A stretch of DNA of 64,000 nt from Thysanoteuthis rhombus (taxonomy: Eukaryota > Mollusca > Cephalopoda > Oegopsida > Thysanoteuthidae), in NCBI GenBank assembly GCA_963457665.1, contig OY735219.1, forward strand, positions 39,494,477 through 39,558,476, in the 5' to 3' direction. The notes beneath the pieces are model-generated. The model did no database searches and was not told the DNA's origin. It saw nothing but the letters and a program-made list of their open reading frames with translations. Positions 9,386 to 20,650 of the stretch are shown here, one piece after another; position 1 is the first letter of the stretch; each line of letters begins with the position of its first letter. The translations under genes and the position numbers were made by a program.

Positions 9386-11586
9386 TGAATTCGTTCTTTC
9401 AAAAGAAACCCAATAGAAAACGGACATGGAAGAGCCCCAACGACGAAACCAAGAACTACATACTAACAGACAAAAGCGACACCATTGAAGACATTCAAAT
9501 CTCAAATATAGGAAGTGACCACAGAATGGTAAAATGTAAGTGAACACCCATGAAGAGTACAGAAAAATGTCATCACCGAACTGCAACCGCTAAACGTACT
9601 AAAAGAACTCACCTGATTCTTCAAGCTAGAATTGAAAAATAGATTTGAAATCCTTATCGAAGAGAACAATATCAACATCAATGAACTCCACGACAAAATA
9701 ACAACCCTCTAATAGGAGTTGCCACTACATTTAAACTAAAGTGCTCACAAATCATCAGTGAACTATCAGATGATCCCAGGAAACTCATTAAAAGTGCTGA
9801 CACTCCAAGCCAACGACATCAGCAACGGAACAAAATTGAGGAGACCAAACTGAACAAAACAATAAAAAAGAAACTAAGAGAAGACAAAAGAAGGTACACG
9901 ACTGTAATCATAAAAACAACCCTCAAAAAACGTCGGGGCTTCAAAACTATAGACGAACCTCTCGGTGTTGGACAGAAACAAATAACTAGCATTCTCGAAG
10001 GAAATGGAGACCTAACAAGAGACATAGAGATAAGATTGTCGAACGCACCCAAGAATTCTACCAAAAACTCTATTCTTCAACACATGGACTACGAAACAAC
10101 AAACAAGATACGCAAGACGCGAGCAATCAGTTCGAGGATTTCCCAGAAGTTATACTATAGGAGGAAAACAAGCCATCAAACAAATAAAACAAGAACCAGA
10201 TAACATCAATATCGATTTACTCAAAAACGTTGGTGAGATCGTCACTAAAAAACTAACTATTCTATTAAACTTGTGTCTGAAACAAAGTCAAGTTCCGGAA
10301 GACTGGAACACAGCAACCAATGCTTTTATGTAAAAAGGAAACCCGAAACACCTCAACAATTACAGACCTAAAAGCCTACTCAACTGCATCTACAAACTTC
10401 TCACAAAAATCATCACCAACGGGATCACCAGAACACTAGACGAAAACCAACGAAGTGAACAAGCTGGCTTTAGAAGAAACTACTCCACCATGGACCATCT
10501 CCATTCCATAAATCAGCTGAATAGAAGCTGCAGAATATAAAATGCTACTCGCTGAAGAATTTATAGACTTCAAGAAGGCATTCGACTCAGTGGAAATCCC
10601 GATGGTCACGAAGGCCATCACTCTAAAAAGTATCGATCCTGCATACGTCAGAGTTTTGCAACATATATATCGCCTCAGCAGCTCCTTTTTCAAGCTAAAT
10701 AAAGACTTGGAGCCCCTCCAGCTCCAAAAAGGAGTAAGACAAAGTGATACCAGCTCATCCGAACTTTTCACAGCCTATCTCGAGATGAAACCCAAGACTT
10801 GGAGAATAACGGAATCAAAATAGACGGCAAATATCTGAGCAACCTCAGATTTGCAGACGACATTGCCCTTTTTCGCTGAAAACCTACACGACCTTCAACT
10901 AATGCTAGATAGAATAAACGAAGAAAGTAAGAAAGTTGGCTTACTCATGAACTTCGGCAAAACCAAGGTCATGTGCAACAACAACTATCAGGATTGAGGA
11001 CGCAAAGCAGGAAAGGTGGACCACTTCATCTACCAAGGACAACGAATCTCCATGACACCCACAAAAGATGAAGTCAAGTGGAGAATAACTTTGGATGACA
11101 AGTGTTTGGCTGAGCAACCTCAACCTTCAAAAACAAGAAAATACCATTTGTCCCAAAAAGAAGAGTATACAACCAATACATCCCCCCAATGGTCACTTAT
11201 GGAGCTGGAACATGGAACCTAACCAAGAGACTGACTCGCAAACTGAGCACCATGCAACGTATGTATAAAATAATCGCGCCCAACGTCACATGGTGAGATC
11301 ACAAGACAGCACAATATATAAGGAAGAAAACAGGAGTTCGAGACATCATAGAATCCATTAGAAAACCCAAATGGAAATGGGCTGGTTATGCTGCAAGAAT
11401 GGCAGACAACCGATCGACTGACGACATAGATCCCCAGAGATCACATGCATAACCGAGGCCGGCAGAATACAAGATGGAGAAACTAGACAACGCCCACGAT
11501 CGAGAAATGTGGCGAATCCTGGGGGAAGTTCTATGCCCAACGACGGACGATAATAGACTGATGATGATGATCATGATGATGATGAA
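9386..11586 (+). mobile_element. LINE family A (RTE-like) copy 2, 5'-truncated
   Basis: It starts inside the endonuclease (FFQKKPNRKRTWKSPN) and keeps the terminal SDHR motif (NIGSDHRMVK). It then runs through a connector and the reverse transcriptase: EQAGFRRNYSTMDHLH near 10460, FIDFKKAFDSVE (palm motif A) near 10560 and LRFADDIALF (motif C, both Asp intact) near 10850. The C-terminal region has VTYGAGTWNLTKRLTRKL, TGVRDIIESIRKPKWKWAG and HDREMWRILGE. The 3' end is (TGATGA)n at 11558-11586, the tail type seen in RTE-clade LINEs. Multiple frameshifts and stops, for example inside the linker after motif A, break the ORF. It inserted at or was cut by the preceding microsatellite. Confidence 0.92.
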
Positions 11587-11639
11587 GACATTTTTATCAT
11601 CAGGCTGCAGATTTATCGATTTACATTTATCTCTCTCCT

Positions 11640-11703
<64 letters not shown>

Positions 11704-11735
11704 GATAGATAGATAGATAGATATACATCGATTAA
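11640..11735. repeat. Compound microsatellite (CT)n-(TA)n-(GATA)n
   Basis: A CT run, a TA run and a GATA/TAGA run follow one another directly downstream of the LINE tail. Confidence 0.95.
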
Positions 11736-11739
11736 ATAC

Positions 11740-13025
11740 ATGGGTTTTCTCTTTGACAATGGTTTGCCTTCGGCTCGTTTTATCCATCTCCTCAGATGGA
11801 CAATATAGCTGTGCCTGGTCGTTTCTCATGTCCTCGGACGTTGGCTTCTGCTATGATTTGAGCTGTGACGTTTGGAATTGTTATTTGCCTTGCAGGCATT
11901 GTGTTATATTGTGTCGTTAAGATTTCTTAACTCATGTTACGTTGCAATTGCATGATTTTGCTTTCACTCTTTCTGTATTTTTTTCTCATTTGTTTGTCAA
12001 TACTCAATTTTATTTGTTTGTTAGATTAAAAGCTATCATTTTTTCAAATGAATTTTCATCTTCAACTCCCATTATCACCATTTTTCAAGCATGTTTCCAA
12101 CTTTTTTATTCATTTCTACGAAAAGAATATTTTTCTTTAATTGTTTTTGTTGTTCTAGTTTTATATATGTTCGTTATTGCCTTGTATGATTTTATTCCAT
12201 TTCAATCTTCTTTGAAGTTTTTCTTTATCGTTTTTATGCAAAGTTTCTCATTAGGTTCGGATATTTTGTGCTTAACTCCTATCATTAGTTATTGTCCGAG
12301 TTTTTAATTCTTATGTTGTTATTTCGAATTTTTTAAAAATTGTTTTCCTTTTTCTGGGGGGGGGGATTTTGTAAGCTTTACCTAGGTGTTTGGTATTTTT
12401 CATTTTCGTTTGAACGTTTTTCTTCGAGAATAAACCTCTTCCAGTGACGACATTTGACACTGATCTCTGACTTCAAATTGAGAAATTCATTTTCATCCCT
12501 AAATTTTTAAATTTGTAGTTATTATCCGAGACAGATTGCACCTTGAATTGAGATTTTTAGACAATTTCCATTCTATCCATGGATTTTTCCTCTTTTCTTT
12601 AGTTTCCAGAAATGAATGGATAATGAGATGTCGTTTTATGCTTTTCAAGATTAAAGAAGCTAATATGCTTAACTAACTTGCTCTTGAAATTTAATTCAGA
12701 GGATCCTAAAAAGTGGAAAGATGAGTATCATATGGCAGCTGTGGGCGGTGGCTAGTTATGGTGTTCAGTTAACAAGATTTCATAGAGCAATATTGTGTAG
12801 AATTTGCAAGATGAATAGTCGCTGTTCGCTCAAGTTTGGTGGAGGTTGTCTTCTGGGTGTATAAATAAATGTCAGGCACAGTTGCATTGACTATCTAATG
12901 AGAGAAATGGAGTGGAGGTGCGAAATGAAGGTGTACCATTGTCATAGATATGGTTTATGTATTTAATTGATATACTGTCTGTACTTTAAGTATTGACCAA
13001 TGTTGGAATGAAGATTATGTATACA
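11740..13025. other. Unassigned T-rich DNA
   Basis: No recognisable gene. 11942-12307 is open for 121 codons on the plus strand but is a T-rich, Phe/Ile/Ser-rich translation with no domain, and is probably chance. A run of ten or more G occurs at about 12357-12365. 12700-12960 is less T-rich and unidentified. Confidence 0.4.
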
Positions 13026-13031
13026 TATTTA

Positions 13032-13162
13032 TTTCACACACACACACATACACACACACATATATATATATATATATGTAGATATACATGGGAAGATTGA
13101 ATAGATATAAGTAGACGGTCAGGCATATACGTATACATATACATATATTACATATGATATAC

Positions 13163-13199
<37 letters not shown>

Positions 13200-13372
13200 C
13201 ATACATATGTTTATATATACACATGTGTATCCATGTATATATGTATACACATATAGATACACACACACACACATATGCACATATAGATACACAAATATAC
13301 ACATATGTATGTGTGCATACACACACCTGTATATACATATTATATGCATGTGCACATATATACATATACACT
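13032..13372. repeat. Compound microsatellite (CA)n/(TA)n/(ATAC)n
   Basis: CA runs at 13037-13058 and 13258-13272 are mixed with TA runs (for example 13162-13178). One unique stretch lies at about 13080-13125. Apparent overlapping frames on both strands are repeat artefacts. Confidence 0.92.
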
Positions 13373-13443
13373 CGCAATTAAGTTTTTTTTTCCATCATCA
13401 GGTCGTAGATTTATTGATTTGTCCATGCTTATATATGTGTTTG

Positions 13444-13560
13444 GAGCTATCAGAAAATTGACAAGTTGAGAGGACCAGCCTGTACTTTTTAACAAAAAGC
13501 AAAATAGTTTAATTCTTTCAAAACTATCAATGTTAGAAGAATCTGCCTCCAACCAAAAGA
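13444..13560 (-). repeat. Direct duplication, unit 1
   Basis: Aligns with 13879-13995: AGCTATCAGAAAAT, GGACCAGCCTGTACTTTT, AACAAAAAGCAAAATAGTTT and AATCTGCCT recur in order. On the minus strand both units are open and share a peptide pattern (LEADSSNIDSFERIK / LKADPYDINSFEGIK, then FLLKS-x-G-x-SS). The origin is unknown. Confidence 0.6.
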
Positions 13561-13878
13561 GATCCCAGTCCGGTCCAGATAAGTGCTGCTCCCAAGTTTC
13601 ATTTCTTATCTTATATTCTGCTGTAAGAAATGTAGTTTTTCTCTCTCTCAAAAACATACACAAAAAGGAAGAGAGATTACAAAGGCTTTTACTGTATTGT
13701 AATATGTCACTAACTCCGTATACATTGAATGTAAAAAGTAACTTCAGAGATTCTATCCAAAGCTAAGCTAGTGTCCCTACCCTCGCCTGAGGTGGCCATA
13801 AAACAAACTACGGTCAAATCTTCTCATAAATAAATATCTAGAGGACGACTACTACAAACGATAAGGAAGTGAATCGTA

Positions 13879-13995
13879 CAGCTATCAGAAGATAGACTGG
13901 ACCGGCCTATACTTTTCAACAAAAAGTCAAATGGTTTAATTCCCTCAAAACTATTAATATCATAAGGATCTGCCTTCAAACAAAAGAGAAGTTCT
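13879..13995 (-). repeat. Direct duplication, unit 2
   Basis: Second unit of the pair described at 13444-13560. It lies about 435 bp downstream in the same orientation, with roughly 75-80 percent identity by eye. The shared minus-strand reading is LKADPYDINSFEGIKPF followed by FLLKSIGRSS. Confidence 0.6.
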
Positions 13996-14465
13996 TCATT
14001 TTCCTTAGAATGCAACTTCTGCAGACTTTATGTTAAAAACTTTAAAAAATAAGGAAGATGTATGACAACGCACAAATTACCAATCTAGATACTTGTAACA
14101 TGAATTAGTAGGACCGGTTGGTAAATCACTCACTCAATAAAATTCGATCCCTATATGAATTCAAATATGCCAAGGTAGACATGCTCAGCTTACCTCTTGT
14201 TCCAATACTTTGATACATATGAGTCGACAGACGTGGAGAACACGGATATACCACATTTAAAAAAAAATTCTCTTGCTGTCCCATATCGGATTTTTATCCC
14301 CTACAGCACTGCAAACACCCATATCCACCTATCAAGAGCAGATAGAATTAGTGCTAAGAGCTGATGGGGCCCTAATGCCACTTTGATCGACATCAGCTGT
14401 GACCAGTCCACCAGACCCCCTTCAACACCTGTGCCAGCCGGGCAGGACACAACCAAACACTTCCC

Positions 14466-15755
14466 ATGAGAATTATACTGGCTACTCCTGCTGGGTTATC
14501 AGTCCCAAAAGGCCCAGCCACAATATTTGCCTTGGGTGGGAGTGATGTTCTACAACAGCGAATACCCAAACAAAACCCCAAAACGTTCACCAAGAGAACA
14601 ACATTATACATTGGCACTTACAACGTCAGAAGACTGTCCACAGAGATGCACTTAAACGATCTAGAAAATGGAATACAGAAACATCAAATTGGACATTGTA
14701 GGCATTAGCGGAATAAGAAGACCAGAAGAACTAATCGAACTAGAGAGCAAACATCTTCTTTACAAGCACGGAGAAGAGAAAGTAAAACGAAGCGGAATAG
14801 ACTTCCTCATCGGAAAGGAACTGAAAGTCAACGTGGTGGGCGTTAAAGCTGTCTCTGGCCACATAGCCAGTGTCACTATTCAACTCTCAAAGAGGTATAA
14901 ACTGAATTTAATCCAAGTCTACGCTCCTATTTTGCAGTCAACCAAAGAGGAAATAGACTACTACTATGTTGACTCAAACTCCCTACTCCAAAATACTAGA
15001 AAATATTTGAATGTCATCATTGGAGATTTCAACGCACAGGTAGGACAAAGAAAAGCATGTTGCGTCGGCGAGTTCGGATATAAAGTACGGAACAAGAGAG
15101 GTGAAGATCTTGAAAACTTTACAATTGCAAATGGTTTCAAAATCATGAACACCATCTTCAAGAAGAAACCCAATAGAAAATGGACTTGGAAGAGACTCAA
15201 CCGTGAACGAAGAACGAAGAAAAATGTTCCACACAATATCTAAACGTATAAAAAGAGCTTACTCAATCCTTCAAGCTTGAAATGAAAAACAGATATAACA
15301 TTCTTACCGAAGTAGAGGAAAAAGAAATCAGCAAGCATAAACGAATGAAACAAAACAACAGCCTCTCTTATTGAAGTCGCCACTATATTTAAACCATTAG
15401 TAAAATTCCAGATGAAACAAAGAACCTCATTGAAAAATGCAGAAATCCCAAGCCACCGACAAGAGAAAAAACTGAAGCAACCAAACCGAATAAAACAATC
15501 CAAAAGAAACGAAGAGAAGACAAAAGGAAATATACGACAGCATCCATCGAAACAATAAAACTGTAATCAAAGCTCTCGGTACTGGACGGAAACAAATATC
15601 ACATGCGTAAGCGAGGCCGGCATAATACAAGGTGAAGAGACAAATGAGATTAATTACGAAAGTACTGGTTCTGCGATGCCCATGATAGAGAGGTGTTACG
15701 AATCCAGGCGGAAGTTCTATGTCCAACGACGGACATTAAAAGACTAATAATGATG
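14466..15755 (+). mobile_element. LINE family A copy 3: endonuclease kept, reverse transcriptase deleted
   Basis: This is the only copy with the start of the AP-type endonuclease. IGTYNVRRLS begins near 14609. After a frameshift near 14668 there is an open frame to 15240 with LDIVGISGIRRP, LNLIQVYAPILQS, VIIGDFNAQVGQ, YKVRNKRGEDLENF and FKKKPNRKWTWKRLN. The usual catalytic Glu of the GISE-x-R block is Gly here. SDHR is lost. After a connector (ALGTGRKQ) the sequence jumps at about 15598 to the far C-terminal block (CVSEAGIIQ, then QRRTLKD) and a short TGATGATGA tail. Compared with copy 2, about 1.4-1.5 kb covering the whole reverse transcriptase is missing. The GC-richer upstream 14340-14460 may be its 5' UTR. 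Confidence 0.9.
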
Positions 15756-15884
15756 ATGACGTAGTTATTTGTTAGTTGTAGGGCCATGGGATGAGGAAGG
15801 AATAATCAGATCTGCGGGAAGATCGAGGCATTTATTTTTGATTGAGAGATATTTTCCTGTTTATTTTTCATTCATTTATATATT

Positions 15885-15985
15885 CGCTTATGTCTGTCCA
15901 CGTTATATCTCAAAAAGTTCTCATTGAATTTCAATTAAATTTTGTGGAGGGGTAGGCAGTAGAGCCAGGAAGAAGTTAGTGTACA
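15885..15985 (+). repeat. Dispersed repeat family S, copy 1
   Basis: TTGAATTTCAATTAAATTTT, then GTGGAGGGGTAGGCAGTAG and GGAAGAAGTTAG, align with 19700-19770 and more weakly with 22920-22975. Non-coding. Confidence 0.5.
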
Positions 15986-16207
15986 GCATTGGTTTGTGTG
16001 TGCGCTGTGGGTGCTTCCTTGTTCTTTTTTGTGTGAGTAGGTACATACATTAGAGGTAATAATGCAACTCGACGAAAGTTACAGGAAGTAACTGACTAAA
16101 TTAGTCTGGAGAAAGAATTTTCTAAGTTAGGTGATCAGCTTGTAAAATAGAATTGAAACTATGTAATGTGATCGAAATTTGGTTTTGGATTTATAAAAAC
16201 TTCTAAT

Positions 16208-16618
16208 CAAAAGCATCAATCTAAGTTTCTTCAGTTTTCAAGTTGGTGTGTTTGGTTTTGTTTATCACGCATATAGGCCGCATAAATTGAGCTAAAGGGC
16301 TAAAAAAAATTCAATCTTCAGTCCTTATCATGTCTAGAAGGAAACTTTACTTTTACCCTTGAGAATGAAGTCCTTGGATATTTTTTTAGTGGGGGTTCTA
16401 TTTGCAATGTAACTCAGTGCTAAAGTGATCTCTCAGTTTACGTTAGGCAGCATTCACAACTGTTTTTTTGAAAATGTTCAGTGATCACAGTCAAACAAAA
16501 GGAGAGACAATTAACTTGTTCATTGATCACCCTTTTTTTAAATTGATCACTCTCAACACGACATGCTGCCAAAAGACGTTGGTCACATCATTAAGTTACC
16601 GACCAGACCTGTTAATTT
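16208..16618 (+). repeat. Family R copy
   Basis: Near full length. It has AAGTTTCTTCAGTTTTCAAG, GAGCTAAAGGGCTAAA, TTTTTTTAGTGGGGGTTC, GCAGCATTCACA, CAGTGATCACAGTC, CATTGATCACCC, ACATGCTGCCAAAAGACGTT and ACCGACCAGACCTGT at the end. Open frames inside it have no domain. Confidence 0.8.
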
Positions 16619-16619
16619 C

Positions 16620-17290
16620 TTTCTTTTTTTCCAGAAAACTTAATATATTTCTCCTTGCTTTTAACGCTTCTACCTTTTTCCACGTGAAATCTCGAGAAGA
16701 TCTCAGCAGAAAAAGATCTACTTCCTATTCATTCGATTGCTTCTAGTTGTCTGTGAGGCCACAAAAAGTTCCTTTCCAACGGGTATTGACAAGATTTAGG
16801 CCGGTGATTTTTTGTTCTTCTGGGTATATGTGCATTCCAAAACATCATCATCATCTTTGTTTCAAACGTCTCGAGCTCTTATTTTCATCGTCGATGTAGT
16901 CACGGCGTTCCAGCTGATTCATTTATACGGCGCTCTCCCTACTGTTTTGTTGTTGTTTTGAAGATACCAGAAGAAGAGGCCAATTGGAGAGACTCTCATT
17001 CCATACGGATATTACAAATTTTTTACTGATAAAGGCAGTAGAAATGAATCAGCCGAAACGTCTTCACTATATCTAAGATGACGAGAAGAGGTAGAATTGT
17101 CTGAAACGGAGTTAGTATGTTAATGACTCTTCTCAAAGTTATAGCTAAAATGAAATTGAATGGAAAAAAATCCCCAAAATCAAAGACCGTACTGCGCTGG
17201 TAGACAGAGGCTCTCTTTTCATTTCGCAACCATACTTTCGGATATAGGAAAGCGTGACTTAATTTCCAATTCTTCCCACCCTATAGCTTA
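16620..17290. other. Unassigned DNA
   Basis: No recognisable gene or repeat. It contains short open frames only. Confidence 0.4.
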
Positions 17291-17334
17291 GGGTATACTC
17301 AGCTTCTGAGTGTACTGGGGGAATTGTCCTTGTA

Positions 17335-17440
17335 AAGACTTTTCTACACTCTTCGCTCATACTGGGAATCGAACCCGGATCCTTCTCCGTGTCAAGGGAG
17401 CCGTATTTACTATTACAACATCTAAATCTCATGCTCACAA
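17335..17440 (-). repeat. tRNA-like sequence (tRNA pseudogene or SINE head)
   Basis: On the minus strand CCGGGTTCGATTCCCAG is a T arm with a perfect B box. It is preceded by CTCC-x8-GGAG, which resembles an anticodon arm of the Val/Asp/Glu type (CCCTTGACACGGAGAAGG). The D arm and a pairing 5' acceptor strand are not convincing, so I do not call a functional tRNA. Downstream on the minus strand comes a unique-looking body ending near 17260. Confidence 0.5.
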
Positions 17441-17559
17441 AGTAATTCCAACACAAAATCACGTATTGCGACCGCTCTTCCGACAGATCTTTTATTTAAT
17501 ACGATTCTGTTTTTTCTTCAGAGGAAAAAATAAAGTAAGAACCGAAGAAATACATAATA

Positions 17560-18012
17560 AATCTGGTTTGTCACTCAATACAAACCGTCACGTGACCAGC
17601 GTCTCTTAGCAGCTTGTTGGTGATCAATTAAAAATTTGAAAAAAAATTATTTGGTTCTCTCTATTTTTTGCCTTTTGTTTGGCAACGATCACTAAAAAGT
17701 CTAAACATAAAATTGAAAAACAAAAACAAACAAACATGAGTGAATGCTGCCAAACACAAATCAAGAGATCATTTTTGCATAAACTTACATTGCAAATTGA
17801 AACTCAACAAAAACAATAGGGAGTATTCTAAAAACACATGTCTTAACTAGAGATATTAAGCAGTAAATATTTGAATTTTCAGCCTTTTAGCACCATTTAT
17901 GCGGTTTTCACCCGTGATATATACATAGCCAGTCAACCAGTCAGACCAACTTGAAAACTGAAAGAAACTCATGTTGACAGTTTTGATGACAGTTTTGTTT
18001 GACGGTTTCTAG
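17560..18012 (-). repeat. Family R copy
   Basis: Full-length unit on the minus strand. In plus orientation it opens with TCTGGTTTGTCACTCAATAC and the ACCGTCACGTGACC block. It contains TGATCAATTAAAAATTTGAA, GATCACTAAAAAGTC, GAATGCTGCC, TTACATTGCAAATTG and the CAGTCAACCAGTCAGACCAA microsatellite-like site. It closes with CATGTTGACAGTTTT and GACGGTTTCTAG. Confidence 0.85.
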
Positions 18013-18333
18013 ATTCTACCCGGGACGAAATTTCGATCACTCACAGCACGTGCATATGATAATAAGCAGCGTGTAGATGTCTCCTGTCAGGCTTACGTCA
18101 TTAGTGAAGTCTGTTGACGTAAGTTAGTAGAAATAGAATTTTATCCTTCGTTAAACTCGACATTAAAAGAAGGCCAAAGAATTGTGCCCCGAGAATAACA
18201 AAACGATTCTAAGCGAGAAATTTTGTGAGGTTCCCTAATTTAGTTTGAAAACGACGTTGACCAGCAAGACCGAAATGTCCCCCCGAAAAATGAAATGAAG
18301 AACTATATTTGCCGAAAAGGAAAACGAATATAT

Positions 18334-18779
18334 CGTCATCAGTCTTTTATCGTCCGTCGTTGGACATAAACCTTCCCTAGGATTCACTGCATCCCTCTGT
18401 CGTGGACGTCACGGAGCCAATATTTTCTGAACTTGTCCAGTTCATCTCGCCATCTCATATTCTGCTGACCTCGGTTCTGCATTTGATTTTTGGGTGTCAA
18501 TATTGTGGGTCTTGATATCCAATGGTTGTCTGCCATTCTTGCACTATAACCAGCCCATTGCCCTTTGAGTTTCCTATTGGATTCTATGATGTCTCGGACT
18601 CCTGTTTTCCCCTTATATATTATGCTGTCTAATTTCCACATGATGTTGAGCATGATTCTTTCATGTCCACGTTGCATGATTTTCAATTTGCAGGTCAGTC
18701 TCTTGGTTAAGTTCCTTGTTACAGCTCTATAGGTGACTATTGGGAGGATATTATTATTACTGTTCTCTAAAGATGTCAC
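18334..18779 (-). mobile_element. LINE family A copy 4, 3' fragment
   Basis: A single open frame on the minus strand reads IVTYRAVTRNLTKRLTCKLK, RGHERIMLNIMWK, KTGVRDIIESNRKLKGQWAG, ARMADNHWIS and WRDELDKFRKYWLRDVHD. It is followed by the conserved GTCCAACGACGGACG-like end and a TGATGACG tail at 18334. Only the last 150 or so codons are present, as in a typical 5'-truncated LINE insertion. Confidence 0.9.
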
Positions 18780-18789
18780 CGAAACAGTT

Positions 18790-19670
18790 AAATTCGATGG
18801 ATTGTATCTTCTCCTAATTTCACCTTTTGATTCGATGTTCAGGAAGTATTGAACGTAAACAAGAAAATGCAGAGCAACACAATATTTTGGATATTTTATA
18901 AGTACGATGCAGTTACAAAATTACTTAAATATTTCCTTCATTCTTTGAGGGCCTGGGTACACCAGTAGATTATCATGCATCTTGTAACGTAAGCAAATTT
19001 CCTTAACTATTTAACTTACACATCGATATTCCTGCTATCTTGAATAGTGCTGTAGTTTGCATTATCTTAATTCTACGTCTGAATGATTACCATTCTCTTG
19101 TCAAGTGTCGTTGGGACTGTTCCAAGTGCTATTGTTATTCTCTCTTCATGCCATTGTTAAATGGTGGGTTTTGAAGAAAGCTTAGTGAGACAATGTCGTG
19201 GGCGTTCCAGCAATTTTCTTAACATTTTTGTTGTAAAAATATTCAGTGTCTTTCAAAATACATCTATGATGAATCATTTTCCATTTTCCATGGCGTATAA
19301 GATTCCTGATTGATTTATGTATGGGAAGCTGGGAAGAAAGATTCTTAAAGATCGTGGTATTAGATGTCATACCTTTGGCTTCTATAAGTTGATGGATAGT
19401 GTATTGATGAGTTGTGATTGAATTAAGATGGACGATGAATAAGCGTGTGTTTAGATAGAAGACATATTTGATACTGTGTGATGTGAAGATAGGTTACGTC
19501 TCAATCAAGGGCCATAATTGTCTTTTTAGTTTTAGTATTATTAGTTGTTGTTAGAAGCAGTAGTAGCTTTATTGGTTAGTTGGAGTATAGAAATGTTTTG
19601 GTATCAGCAGCTAAAATACCTCTTCCAACGAAGTTGGAGTTGTATATGTATTAACCCCTGTCTTTCCCCA
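18790..19670. other. Unassigned DNA
   Basis: No recognisable gene. Short open frames show no motif. The composition is more balanced than in the flanking repeats but nothing identifies it. Confidence 0.35.
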
Positions 19671-19679
19671 CCCCCAGCT

Positions 19680-19815
19680 TTCCGTCTGACTGTCTACAAT
19701 CCACAAAAGTACTCGATGAATTTCAATGAAATTTTGTGGAAGGTTGGGTCATAGAGTAAGAAAGAAGTGATTAGATTTGGGGGTGGATCCAGGAATTATT
19801 TATTGATTGAGTTAG
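19680..19815 (+). repeat. Dispersed repeat family S, copy 2
   Basis: GATGAATTTCAATGAAATTT, TGTGGAAGGTTGGGTCATAG and GGGGGTGGATCCAGGAATTA define the unit. The first part matches 15885-15985 and 22920-22975. Confidence 0.5.
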
Positions 19816-19847
19816 TTTAAGACGTTGGCAGTGAGTGTTTAGAAACC

Positions 19848-20150
19848 GTCAACCAAAGCTGTCACTAAAACTGACAAAATAGGTTTCTTCAGTTTGTCTT
19901 GTAGGCTGGCTATGCACAAAGCTAGAAAGTTTCAACATTTACTTTTTATTATCTCTAAAAAGAATTTTTTCTAAAGCTTCCCTTCCAAAATAGGTTTTAG
20001 CAGAAGGAGTTAATTTGCAATGCAAATTTAAGCTAGATTGATCCCTCAGTTTGTGCCCGGTAGCATCACGCTTTTAAAAAAAATTCAGACATTTTTTTCA
20101 TCAACCCGAATACAACATACTTCAAAAAGGCATTGGTTTCTATTGTTTAG
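19848..20150 (+). repeat. Family R copy, internally shortened
   Basis: It opens with AGAAACCGTCAACCAAAGCT and has AGGTTTCTTCAGTTTGTCTT, a GGCTGGCTATG site, TAAGCTAGATTGATCCCTCAG and AAAATTCAGACATTTTTT. It then jumps to a 3' piece with GGCATTGGTTTCTATTG. The GATCACTGCCC part is missing. Confidence 0.75.
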
Positions 20151-20332
20151 TTAATTTCACTGCTATGCAGCGAAATAACTTTGCATACGCAAAAGGGCAA
20201 AACAAGCTTTGAAAGATCAACTGTACAACTGATTATACACATAAACTCTCATACTCAAACATTCTGTGGGAAATATTCCTTAAAGTACACGCCTACGCCA
20301 GATAAGAGCTCAAGCTTAGATCGCAGCTGATG

Positions 20333-20551
20333 ACAGAAAAATGATCCCTTTGTTCTGATGATGAGTTGGTTTCCCTTAGAAACAAGCAATATACATATAT
20401 ATATGTATATCATATAAAATCTTGAAAAGTCTTTGAACTTTTGTGAAGAATCATTCTTTATAGACATTCCGATGGCGTCTTCAAAAAAATTATTTTCAAT
20501 CGCGTTGTCGTAGCTAATGACTGTAAAGCGATCCCTTTTTTCTGATGATGA

Positions 20552-20604
<53 letters not shown>

Positions 20605-20650
20605 CTGAAAAATCCGAGAATTTTTTGTAAAGAATCACATACCTGTCAAG
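20333..20650 (+). repeat. Two-unit tandem duplication, each unit carrying its own (AT)n
   Basis: GATCCCTTTGTTCTGATGAT at about 20344 and GATCCCTTTTTTCTGATGAT at about 20531 start two units about 187 bp apart. Each continues with an ATATAT run (short at 20391-20410, long at 20556-20600), then AATCTTGAAAAGTC / AATTCTGAAAAATCC and a GTGAAGAATCAT / GTAAAGAATCAC block. A linker word, ATGGCGTCTTCAAA at about 20472, recurs at about 21018 (again ATGGCGTCTTCAAA), hinting at a third, degenerate unit. Confidence 0.65.

Noticed and set aside
8680-9416. Frames of up to 149 codons on both strands
   Set aside because: Entirely within a 1-kb compound microsatellite.
11942-12307. A 121-codon Phe-rich frame that might suggest membrane segments
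   Set aside because: The DNA is T-rich, so hydrophobic codons are expected by chance; no start context, homology or splice signals support a gene.
17335-17440. Functional tRNA gene (Val/Asp type)
   Set aside because: The T arm is good, but there is no pairing acceptor stem and the D arm is not recognisable.
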